A stretch of 33,299 nt of DNA from Colimorpha sp964483145 (GTDB lineage Bacteria > Bacteroidota > Bacteroidia > Bacteroidales > P3): contig CAZAAK010000019.1 of the NCBI GenBank assembly GCA_964483145.1, forward strand, positions 1-33,299. The letters are read 5' to 3'. Position 1 is the first letter of the stretch, and each line of letters starts with the position of its first letter. The notes below the pieces were generated by a model. The model searched no databases. It was not told the DNA's origin and saw only the letters and a list, made by a program, of their open reading frames with translations. This document shows, piece after piece, positions 8,092 to 15,488 of the stretch. Both the position numbers and the translations under genes were made by a program.

Positions 8092-9309
8092 TTATCTGTT
8101 GTATTTGTCGAGGATAAAATCTGCCACGATGGCGAAGGAAAAATTGAGGGAGGGGTCGTTGCTGAAGTAGGAGGCAGAGGTGGGGCAAAAGCGGTATGCT
8201 ACACCAAAGCCTAGGTCGACCAATCCCCAGTGGACAAGCCCGTTGAATCCTGTTGCAGCCTCGGCAAGGCCAAGGTTGGGGGCTTGGAGTGGAAGATTGT
8301 CCCAAAGGCGGAATCCTGTGGCATCTTGGCCCAAAAGGTACCCCCACATGGCGTTGAGTTGGAGAAACGGGTGTGGCGACGACCAGGAAAGTTGCCAGAG
8401 GGGGAGAGGGGCAGTGTAGTTGATGCAGAGATGTGAGAAGATGTTGGCTGTAAGGCTGTTGGGAGCAACAGTGAGGAAGGTGTTGCGGAAGAAGTATAGG
8501 GCGTTGGAAGTGCCAGAAAGGTCGAACATGCGGCTATAAGGAGCACTGTTGGAGGCAAAACCGATTTGGGCGAAGAAAGTAAGCCCGGAGCTGTCGTTTG
8601 GGGTGGAATACTGAAGGAGACCACGGATGTAGAAATGCCTTGACGTGTCCTCTGCCACGCGGCCCGCACGGATATTGGCTAAAATGCCCTTGGACCAGGA
8701 CAGTTGTGAGGATACCTCGGAGAATATTCTGACACTAGCTTGCTGTGATGGGTGCAGAGTAGGGTAGAGGAGTTGTATGGAATCGAATCGGTAGTCCTCC
8801 CACAATTGCCGGAGGGAAGCATTGCAACTGAACGCCCTTGTCGGAGATGTTAAGAGCATGAGCTCGACCCCGTTGACACCTACATAGCGGGACGATACAT
8901 AACCCGAGTTGAGAGATGGGGAAAACATGTGGTAGGCCGTGAGGCGGCGCGAAGCGGCCCGCTCGAGGTCCTTAAAGGCACGTAGCCGCAAGCGGATATT
9001 GGCCGCAGTGGGGAGCTTGAGTTGTGCACTGGCACCGAATTTGAAGCCTTTGTCGCTAGTACTGTAGGAACCATAGCCTTTGAACGTCCACTGGCCTAAA
9101 AAATACTTTGCATTGGGGTATGAGGCGTTGGGTACGACCCAAGTGAAGCCCAATTCGAGGCGATGGCGCTCGTATAGATTGAAGTTATACAGGCGTTCGG
9201 CATTGAGATACAATGCAGTGGAGGCCTGATACTTTGTTAGCCTAATACTTTGGCCCTCAACAATCAGCGAGGGGATTAGCAAGAAGAGTATGGCGATTGG
9301 TTTGGGCAT
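8092..9309 (-). CDS. Predicted outer-membrane beta-barrel protein (DUF5686-like C-terminal half)
   Basis: About 405 residues. A hydrophobic signal peptide (PKPIAILFLLIPSLIVEGQ) precedes alternating aromatic/polar strands throughout, ending in a sequence with a penultimate aromatic-rich strand, as expected of an outer-membrane barrel. The segment YGSYSTSDKGFKFGASAQLKL near 80-100 resembles the start of the barrel in DUF5686 proteins, but the N-terminal carboxypeptidase-regulatory-like domain of that family is missing; this resemblance is from memory and tentative. An ATG at 9330 would add seven residues. I prefer 9309 because a TAnnTTTG box at 9335-9342 would start transcription almost on the 9330 codon and because the shorter form has a cleaner signal peptide. 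It is first in a run with the thioredoxin-like gene, tpiA and the permease. Confidence 0.7.
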   Translation of the reverse strand: MPKPIAILFLLIPSLIVEGQSIRLTKYQASTALYLNAERLYNFNLYERHRLELGFTWVVPNASYPNAKYFLGQWTFKGYGSYSTSDKGFKFGASAQLKLPTAANIRLRLRAFKDLERAASRRLTAYHMFSPSLNSGYVSSRYVGVNGVELMLLTSPTRAFSCNASLRQLWEDYRFDSIQLLYPTLHPSQQASVRIFSEVSSQLSWSKGILANIRAGRVAEDTSRHFYIRGLLQYSTPNDSSGLTFFAQIGFASNSAPYSRMFDLSGTSNALYFFRNTFLTVAPNSLTANIFSHLCINYTAPLPLWQLSWSSPHPFLQLNAMWGYLLGQDATGFRLWDNLPLQAPNLGLAEAATGFNGLVHWGLVDLGFGVAYRFCPTSASYFSNDPSLNFSFAIVADFILDKYNR

Positions 9310-9334
9310 AGTAAACGCGTGCCAATGCATTTTG

Positions 9335-9342
9335 CAAAAGTA
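9335..9342 (-). promoter_or_regulatory. -7 promoter box for the barrel-protein operon
   Basis: The minus strand reads TACTTTTG, a full TAnnTTTG match, about 25 nt before the preferred start at 9309. The -33 region is only a partial match (TTCG near 9363-9366). Confidence 0.5.
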
Positions 9343-9458
9343 CGCAAAAAATGTGGTTCGGACGAAATATTTTTTCGGGCAGGCCTCAAAATGGAGTTAG
9401 AGCGCATAAAAATGTTGCAAAAAGTAGTTCAAATACACGATATTTTGAAAAAAAGCCG

Positions 9459-9466
9459 TATCTTTG
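9459..9466 (+). promoter_or_regulatory. -7 promoter box for lpd
   Basis: TATCTTTG matches TAnnTTTG exactly and lies about 60 nt before the lpd ATG. No well-spaced TTTG -33 element is visible; the nearest TTTG (9444-9447) is too close. The 198-nt gap between the divergent genes thus holds promoters for both sides. Confidence 0.6.
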
Positions 9467-9527
9467 CAAACTGGTTCTCTGACAAAAAGTTATCATAAAA
9501 ATAAGTAATACACTAATGTAGAAAGAT

Positions 9528-10922
9528 ATGAACTACGATTTGATTGTTATTGGAAGTGGCCCTGGTGGCTATGTGGCAGCTGTCAAGGCAGCGCAGTTGG
9601 GGATGAAATCGGCTGTTGTGGAGCGGGAAAACCTCGGAGGCATATGCTTGAATTGGGGTTGCATCCCAACCAAGGCTTTGCTTAAGAGTGCGCAGGTGTT
9701 CAATTATATTTCGCATGCAGCCAACTATGGCGTAGCCGCCCAGCCTGTGGAGGCTGACATAGAATCTATGGTCCGGCGTAGCCGCGGTGTGGCAGAGACG
9801 ATGAGTAAAGGAGTGCAGTTTTTGCTGAAGAAAAATGGTGTGGACGTTCTGACAGGTACTGGTAAGGTGAAGCCCAACCACATTGTAGAAGTGACCGATG
9901 CCGAGGGTAAGGCGACCGATTACGAAGCCAAGCACATTATTATTGCTACCGGTGCTCGGAGCAAGGTTATGCCTAGCATGCCGCAAGACGGCAAACATAT
10001 CATTGGCTATCGGGAGGCGTTGACTCTGCCCTTCAAACCCAAGAGCATGGTGGTGTGCGGCAGCGGTGCTATCGGTAGCGAGTTCGCTTTTTTCTACCAA
10101 AGCATTGGCGTTCAAGTGACATTGGTTGAGTTTTTGCCACAGATTCTGCCCAACGAGGACGAAGATACAGCAGCGCAGATCAGCCGCAGTTTCCGCAAGA
10201 TGGGAATGAAGGTGATGGCTAGCGCAAGCGTAGACAAGGTGGTGGTGGATGGCGATGTGTGCCATGTGACCATCAAGGATATGAAGAAGAATGCAGAAGT
10301 GCAGATGGACTGTGATGTAGTGCTGAGCGCCGTTGGCGTTGTCACCAACCTGGAGAACCTAGGTTTGGAGGAGACCGGCATAGCCGTGGAGCGCACGAAG
10401 ATAGTTGTGGACGACTACTACCAAACCAATGTGCCAGGCTACTATGCTATTGGCGATGTGGTGCATGGGCCTGCTTTGGCTCATGTGGCAAGTGCCGAAG
10501 CGATCTGCTGCGTGGAGCATATAGCAGGCAAAGATCCAAAATTAGTGAACTACAATAATATACCCGGTTGTACCTATGTTACCCCAGAGATTGCCAGTGT
10601 GGGCTTGACGGAGAAGAAAGCCATAGAGGCAGGAAAGGAAATACGGGTGGGTAAATTCTTTTTTAAAGCCAGTGGCAAAGCTACCGCGGCTGGCAATACC
10701 GACGGCTTTGTGAAGATGGTTATCGACAAGAATACTGATGAAATTTTGGGTTGCCACATGTGCGGAGACAATGTTACTGAAATGATAGCCGGAATCGTTA
10801 CTGCTCGGGAGAACGGCTTGACGGCCAAACAGGTATTGGGAGCTGTTCACCCGCACCCCACGATGAGCGAAGCTGTTATGGAGGCTATTGAGTCTGCCTA
10901 CGGGTGCGCTATCCACGGTTAA
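9528..10922 (+). CDS. lpd: Dihydrolipoyl dehydrogenase (E3)
   Basis: Flavoprotein that reoxidises the dihydrolipoyl groups of 2-oxoacid dehydrogenase or glycine-cleavage complexes, passing electrons to NAD+. The 464-residue length is typical. The FAD-binding motif IGSGPGGY lies at 8-15. The redox disulfide is Cys40-x4-Cys45 in GGICLNWGCIPTK. The NAD-binding Rossmann motif VCGSGAIGSEFA is near 170. A second FAD motif, YYAIGDV, is near 304. The C-terminal dimerisation domain carries His443 and Glu448 in HPHPTMSE, the catalytic dyad. No E1 or E2 gene lies in this window, so its partner complex is unknown. It is flanked by its own promoter and by a G-rich hairpin after the stop, suggesting a single-gene transcript. 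Confidence 0.96.
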   Translation: MNYDLIVIGSGPGGYVAAVKAAQLGMKSAVVERENLGGICLNWGCIPTKALLKSAQVFNYISHAANYGVAAQPVEADIESMVRRSRGVAETMSKGVQFLLKKNGVDVLTGTGKVKPNHIVEVTDAEGKATDYEAKHIIIATGARSKVMPSMPQDGKHIIGYREALTLPFKPKSMVVCGSGAIGSEFAFFYQSIGVQVTLVEFLPQILPNEDEDTAAQISRSFRKMGMKVMASASVDKVVVDGDVCHVTIKDMKKNAEVQMDCDVVLSAVGVVTNLENLGLEETGIAVERTKIVVDDYYQTNVPGYYAIGDVVHGPALAHVASAEAICCVEHIAGKDPKLVNYNNIPGCTYVTPEIASVGLTEKKAIEAGKEIRVGKFFFKASGKATAAGNTDGFVKMVIDKNTDEILGCHMCGDNVTEMIAGIVTARENGLTAKQVLGAVHPHPTMSEAVMEAIESAYGCAIHG

Positions 10923-10934
10923 CGGATAAATGCT

Positions 10935-10965
10935 GGGGGGGGGTAAAAAGGTTGGACCTACCCCC
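10935..10965 (+). terminator. G9 tract and hairpin downstream of lpd
   Basis: Nine consecutive G (10935-10943) begin an imperfect stem: GGGGGT (10939-10944) pairs with ACCCCC (10960-10965), and AGGT (10949-10952) with ACCT (10956-10959) around a TGG loop, with AAAA bulged. There is no T tract, so termination efficiency is uncertain. Confidence 0.4.
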
Positions 10966-11042
10966 TAGCTAGCCAAACACACTTTAGCAATTTAGAACAA
11001 TTACAGCAATAACCAGTTATATTGAAATTAAAACCAGCCAAT

Positions 11043-12161
11043 ATGAAGATATTTCCAAAGAAGCGAATGACTGTTGCCAAAGGGTTAAGCGTGTGGGTTT
11101 CGAACCATTACATGCCAACTCTTTTTGGTATTCGCGGACATTATGAGTCGTCGTACAAATCGGGACAGTATGTCGAATCTGGGTCTCCCGGCACAGGCTT
11201 TTTTATTCGCAACAGTACAAGCCATGCTTATAAGAATTATTGCAAGGCGCAACGGTCGAAGCTAATGCCTAAATACTCGGATATGGTGCGTGGAAAAGAG
11301 TTCGACTTTGGAAAGGAAATAGACCGCGCCAATGCAGCATTAAAGGAAACCAAGAACGAAGAGAAGGCGCGTATACTGGAGGCCTACGTGACTGTGTTGC
11401 TGTTGGCAATGGAGGCCGAGATGGGCGAAAAGATAATACAGGGAATCAAGGATTTAGGTCATCGTCGTCACAAACAGACTTCGTACCAAAGCCACGTTAT
11501 TAGCAGTTATAAGTCCAGGATTGCCCGCTTGGGCCATGACGTGCGTGATATCCAACTTTCCGTTGGCAAGTTGTGTTCCGAGGAGCGGTACAACCAGTTT
11601 GCCGATGTGGTAATCCCCTTTACCGAGTTGGCGGGAAGCCACCGCATATGGCATTCTAGAGAGGCCAATGGCAAGTTGGAAAATGCCCTAGAACAGGTCT
11701 ATTTCGACATGGGCATTTTCGACTTTATTCAAGCCCCCTTGATGACACCGCTGATGCGGGACAGTATAGGGCAGAGTTTCTTCTTTTACCCTGATTTTGT
11801 AGTCGTCTCGAGGGATTCTGTGGATTTTGACCTTTACAGTTTGCAAGAAATTACTTTCCTGTTCCGCGAAGTGCCTTACGACATGATTTCGAGTTTGGTG
11901 CTTACTGGTTATGCCGATACTCAAGACAACGCCAATACCACAACCTCCCATCATCGTCACCGCAACTACGATGACTTTGGCAGTGGCCTTTTGGTGAGTA
12001 GCGATGCAGAGGCATCTAACGAGATGGAGAAGGAGAATAAACTACGCGAGCGAGTGGTGGGTGAGTTATATATGCCCGAAATCCGAACCCGTTTCTATGC
12101 CCGCGACATGAAGGCATTGAAACGTTTTGTGGTGGCATTGAACAACTACAAAAGATTATAA
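11043..12161 (+). CDS. Conserved-looking hypothetical protein, 372 aa
   Basis: I do not recognise a family. The protein has no signal peptide or membrane helix and looks like a mixed alpha/beta cytoplasmic protein. Visible landmarks are an aromatic N-terminal region with RGHYESSYKSGQYVESG near 35-51, a helical middle rich in Glu, Arg and Lys (about 80-190), a hydrophobic MTPLMRDSIGQSFFFYPDFVVV stretch near 236-257, a His/Asn/Thr-rich linker (TTTSHHRHRNY near 306-316), and a helical C-terminus. The ATG at 11043 is preferred; an upstream TTG would add seven residues. It stands 22 nt before the M23 peptidase gene and is the first gene of the long operon-like run, so expression with cell-envelope genes is likely. 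Function is unknown. Confidence 0.75.
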   Translation: MKIFPKKRMTVAKGLSVWVSNHYMPTLFGIRGHYESSYKSGQYVESGSPGTGFFIRNSTSHAYKNYCKAQRSKLMPKYSDMVRGKEFDFGKEIDRANAALKETKNEEKARILEAYVTVLLLAMEAEMGEKIIQGIKDLGHRRHKQTSYQSHVISSYKSRIARLGHDVRDIQLSVGKLCSEERYNQFADVVIPFTELAGSHRIWHSREANGKLENALEQVYFDMGIFDFIQAPLMTPLMRDSIGQSFFFYPDFVVVSRDSVDFDLYSLQEITFLFREVPYDMISSLVLTGYADTQDNANTTTSHHRHRNYDDFGSGLLVSSDAEASNEMEKENKLRERVVGELYMPEIRTRFYARDMKALKRFVVALNNYKRL

Positions 12162-12183
12162 ACGGACTTTTTGCTTTGACAGG

Positions 12184-13152
12184 ATGAAGAAGAAATATGT
12201 CTATCGGTTCAATCCGCACACCCTCTCATATGAGAAAGTGGAAGCCACTTTACGGGACGTGGTTAGGCGTATTTCTTCCACCGTGTTGTTGGGCATTGTG
12301 CTTGGGGTGCTATTCACCGTGGTGGCTCTCCATTTGGTGGACTCACCCAAAGAAAAGATACTGAAGGCCGACATTAGTCAATATAGGCGTGCATTGGCAT
12401 CGTTGAACCGTAGCATCGACAGATGCAACAAAGTGTTAGCAGACATAGAAGAGCGCGACAGCACCGTGTACAGAACCATTTTTGGGGCTTCGCCAGTGAG
12501 TGATAGCAGGCGTCGACCGGTTGAACAAGACTATAGTCAGTTGGAAGGCAGGGCAAGCAGTAGGCTGATTATTGGAACGAAGTTGAAGGTGGATTCGTTG
12601 GAACAACGGCTATACGCGCAGTCGGTATCACTGGATGAAATCTACAAGATGGCCAGTACCAAGGAGCAACGGATGGCTTCCATGCCAGCCATAATGCCTA
12701 TCAAAAAGAGCCAGTGCAAGATTGTATCGGGTTATGGCATGCGTTACCACCCAATCCTGCATTACCGTCGCATGCACACGGGAATAGACCTAACTGCCCA
12801 ATTGGGTACCCCGGTGTATGCCACAGGCGATGGGACAGTACAAGTGGCAGGAAGGGGTGCAGAGTTAGGCGGCTACGGCATAGCCGTGGTGGTGAATCAT
12901 GGCTACGGTTTTAAGACCCTGTATGGGCATCTGTCGGAGATGACCGTGACGCCGGGGCAGAAGGTAAAGCGTGGCGATATGGTTGGTAAGGTAGGGCGTT
13001 CGGGTCTTTCTACGGGATACCACCTGCACTACGAAGTGATTCAGAACGGGACGAAAGTGAACCCGGTTTACTTCTTCTTCAACGACTTGACGCCCGAAGA
13101 GTACGACCAAGTGCTAGAAACTGCCCGACTGGAGAATCAGTGCTTAAGTTGA
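12184..13152 (+). CDS. M23-family (LytM-type) membrane-anchored peptidase
   Basis: A 322-residue predicted peptidoglycan endopeptidase. A short cytoplasmic N-terminus of the Bacteroidetes type (YRFNPHTLSYEKVE near 7-20) leads into one membrane helix at about 33-52. A coiled-coil-like periplasmic stalk (55-165) and a LytM domain (about 175-300) follow. Zinc ligands are His198 and Asp202 in HTGIDL and the second His of the HLH motif (His282). His249 in YGHLS and His280 are the other active-site histidines. All are present, so it should be catalytically active on peptide cross-links rather than a degenerate regulator. It sits between the unknown 372-aa gene (22 nt) and ispH (32 nt) and is probably cotranscribed with both. 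Confidence 0.93.
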   Translation: MKKKYVYRFNPHTLSYEKVEATLRDVVRRISSTVLLGIVLGVLFTVVALHLVDSPKEKILKADISQYRRALASLNRSIDRCNKVLADIEERDSTVYRTIFGASPVSDSRRRPVEQDYSQLEGRASSRLIIGTKLKVDSLEQRLYAQSVSLDEIYKMASTKEQRMASMPAIMPIKKSQCKIVSGYGMRYHPILHYRRMHTGIDLTAQLGTPVYATGDGTVQVAGRGAELGGYGIAVVVNHGYGFKTLYGHLSEMTVTPGQKVKRGDMVGKVGRSGLSTGYHLHYEVIQNGTKVNPVYFFFNDLTPEEYDQVLETARLENQCLS

Positions 13153-13184
13153 TGGAAATCAATACGTCAATACCAAGAAGAATT

Positions 13185-14081
13185 ATGCAGATAAAAATAG
13201 ACGAGAAAGCCGGATTCTGTTTTGGAGTGGTGAAGGCCATCGGCACTGCCGAGGAGCAACTTTCGCATAATCGAACTTTGTATTGTCTTGGCGATATCGT
13301 GCATAACAATGTCGAGGTGCAACGTCTGAATCGGAAGGGCTTGCAGGTGATAGACCATGGGCAGTTGAAGGCACTTGGCGGTGAAAAGGTGCTCATTCGT
13401 GCGCACGGCGAACCGCCCTCGACCTATCGACAAGCCAAGGAATTGGGAATAGAGCTTATTGATGCCACTTGTCCCATTGTTTTGGCACTGCAGCAACGGA
13501 TTCGCAAAGGCTATGACGAAATGCGGGATCTGAGTCCTGCAGGACAAGTGGTTATTTTTGGCAAACCTGGCCATGCCGAGGTGATAGGGCTTTGTGGGCA
13601 GACCGACAACAGTGCCATTGTGGCAAGCACACCCGATGACCTTGAAGGTATAGATTTTGCAAGGCCAATCCGACTTTATTCGCAGACCACGAAAAGCAAG
13701 GACGAATTTTCGCTGCTTATTAAAAATATTGAAGCTAGAATTATTAATGAGCATGGGAGCATTGGTGAGGGACAGTTTGTGGCTTATAATACTATCTGCA
13801 ACCGAGTGGTTAATAGAGCCTTGGAACTCGAGGCCTTTGCTAGTAGTGTGGATATAGTGCTTTTTGTAAGCGGCAAGGGGAGCTCCAATGGACATTACTT
13901 GTATGAGTACTGCCGGAACGTACAACCTAACACCTACTTGATTTCAGATGTGGATGAGTTGGACTACAACTGGTTTGTTACGGCCAAGCGAGTGGGCATC
14001 ACTGGAGCTACAAGTACGCCGCGTTGGCTGATGGAATCTGTGGCAAAGGCAATAGAGAACTTCAAAAAAAACGAGACCTGA
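13185..14081 (+). CDS. ispH: 4-hydroxy-3-methylbut-2-enyl diphosphate reductase
   Basis: Last enzyme of the non-mevalonate isoprenoid pathway, an iron-sulfur reductase yielding isopentenyl and dimethylallyl diphosphate. From the chosen ATG it has 298 residues, the normal size. The three cluster-binding cysteines are Cys12 (AGFCFGV), Cys96 (DATCP) and Cys205 (NTICNR). Diphosphate-binding histidines are His40, His74 (RAHGEP) and His130, and the proton-relay glutamate is Glu132 in GHAEV. SSN at 233-235 and Ser277 complete the pocket. An in-frame ATG at 13140 would overlap the M23 gene. The ATG at 13185 is preceded by AAGAAG and begins exactly where homology starts. The stop overlaps the recF start (TGATG). 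Confidence 0.96.
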   Translation: MQIKIDEKAGFCFGVVKAIGTAEEQLSHNRTLYCLGDIVHNNVEVQRLNRKGLQVIDHGQLKALGGEKVLIRAHGEPPSTYRQAKELGIELIDATCPIVLALQQRIRKGYDEMRDLSPAGQVVIFGKPGHAEVIGLCGQTDNSAIVASTPDDLEGIDFARPIRLYSQTTKSKDEFSLLIKNIEARIINEHGSIGEGQFVAYNTICNRVVNRALELEAFASSVDIVLFVSGKGSSNGHYLYEYCRNVQPNTYLISDVDELDYNWFVTAKRVGITGATSTPRWLMESVAKAIENFKKNET

Positions 14082-15208
14082 TGCACCTAACGAATTTTAA
14101 ACTGAGCAATTTTAAGACTTACACGGAAGTGGATGTGGATTTTTGTTCCAACATCAATTGTTTAGTGGGCAATAACGGGGTGGGGAAGACCAACTTGTTA
14201 GATGCTATCTATTACCTTTCGTTCAGCAAAAGTTTTCTAAATCAGGTAGATAGCCAGAATATCCGTCATGGAGAAGATTTTTTTGCGATACACGGCACCT
14301 ATAGATTCGGGCAGGACAGCGTGGTGGTTTCGTGCATCGAAAAGCAAGGCCAAGCCAAACAAATGCGATGGAACAAAAAGCCATACAAGACTCTTGGCGA
14401 ACATATCGGGAAAATACCTCTAGTGATTATCTCACCTCAAGACCAAAATATTATTATGGGTGGGAGCGAAGTGCGGCGGAAGTTTGTTGATGGGGTCATC
14501 TCGCAGACCGACAGGAGCTACTTGGACCATTTGTTGCAGTATCAGAAGGCTTTGGACCAGCGCAACAAGTTGCTGAAGCAATTCTACGAAGACAAACAAT
14601 GGGATGAACCGTCTATCGCCATTTGGGATGAACAGGTGGCGCAACACGGGGAAGTGTTGTATGAGGGGAGGAAGGGATTTCTGAAAGAATTCACGCCTTT
14701 ATTCTCGGAGTATTTCTCATGGATAACCAACAGCCGTGAGGAGGCTGTGCTGAGATACGAAGCTAGGTTGGAGCAGCCCCTTGCCCAACAATTGGTAGAG
14801 GCTCGGCAAAGCGACAAGTACGCCCAGTACACAACAGTAGGGCCCCATAAGGACGACCTAGATTTGTCCATAGGCGGCTTCAGTATCAAGCGGTTTGGAT
14901 CGCAAGGGCAGCAGAAGACTTTTGTGTTGGCCTTGAAGTTAGCCCAATTCGAATATATATATCGGCGATGTGGTCAGAAACCGATTCTCCTGTTGGACGA
15001 CATATTTGACAAATTGGACATGCTACGGGTAAAACAATTGGTCCGCCTTGTTGGTACGGACCGTTTTGGGCAGGTTTTCTTGACCGATACCCAGCCCGGT
15101 CGGGTGGAGAATATCTTTGCGGAGATTCCGCAGGTGGAACATAGAATTTTTGAAGTCACCACAGGGGCACTTGCTTTGGTGAAAAATGAGGAGGACGCTG
15201 ATGTATAG
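14081..15208 (+). CDS. recF: DNA replication and repair protein RecF
   Basis: SMC-like ATPase that helps load RecA at single-strand gaps. The 375 residues start at the ATG sharing one base with the ispH stop. Walker A is GNNGVGKT at 30-37, the signature motif is GSQGQQKT near 273-280, and Walker B is LLLDD at 303-307 followed by the D-loop FDKLD. The N-terminus MHLTNFKLSNFKTY is typical of RecF. The TGATG junction implies translational coupling with ispH, and the 3' end overlaps the DUF721 gene by 8 nt. An upstream in-frame ATG at 14024 lies inside ispH and is not supported by homology. Confidence 0.96.
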   Translation: MHLTNFKLSNFKTYTEVDVDFCSNINCLVGNNGVGKTNLLDAIYYLSFSKSFLNQVDSQNIRHGEDFFAIHGTYRFGQDSVVVSCIEKQGQAKQMRWNKKPYKTLGEHIGKIPLVIISPQDQNIIMGGSEVRRKFVDGVISQTDRSYLDHLLQYQKALDQRNKLLKQFYEDKQWDEPSIAIWDEQVAQHGEVLYEGRKGFLKEFTPLFSEYFSWITNSREEAVLRYEARLEQPLAQQLVEARQSDKYAQYTTVGPHKDDLDLSIGGFSIKRFGSQGQQKTFVLALKLAQFEYIYRRCGQKPILLLDDIFDKLDMLRVKQLVRLVGTDRFGQVFLTDTQPGRVENIFAEIPQVEHRIFEVTTGALALVKNEEDADV

Positions 15209-15488
15209 TAATGAACATACGCTGCAGGACTTGTTGAAGAAAGCATACCATCGGCTGGATATGGACGACACAGCCAACGAGATGGAGGTGAAGTACGCAT
15301 ACAGCAAAGTGGCAGGCGATTTTATCAACAGGCTGACCACTTCGGTGAAGTTCAAAAACGGAACGCTGACCCTTTCGATACCCTCAGCAGCTCTGAAACA
15401 GGAACTCTTCTGCAGACGGACCTCACTAATTGAGAAAATAAACGAGGCAATAGGACGGAATGTGGTAAAAAAAATTGTGTTTGTATGA
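15201..15488 (+). CDS. DUF721 / DciA-like protein
   Basis: A 95-residue small basic protein of the DUF721 family, whose better-studied members (DciA) help load the replicative helicase DnaB in bacteria lacking DnaC or DnaI. The visible pattern is a helix-rich N-terminus followed by AYSKVAGDFINRLTTSVKFK and then GTLTLSIPSAALKQELFCRR, which is the family core. The ATG at 15201 is chosen because GAGGAG sits 7 nt before it; an ATG at 15186 in the same frame would add five residues. Both overlap the end of recF. The recF neighbourhood fits a replication role. Its stop overlaps the start of the ABC transporter gene (ATGA). Confidence 0.85.
   Translation: MYSNEHTLQDLLKKAYHRLDMDDTANEMEVKYAYSKVAGDFINRLTTSVKFKNGTLTLSIPSAALKQELFCRRTSLIEKINEAIGRNVVKKIVFV

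Noticed and set aside
8081..8347. N-terminal 89-codon extension of the thioredoxin-like gene
   Set aside because: It lies inside the barrel gene, is Pro/Arg/Cys-rich in a shadow frame, and would bury a clear signal peptide.
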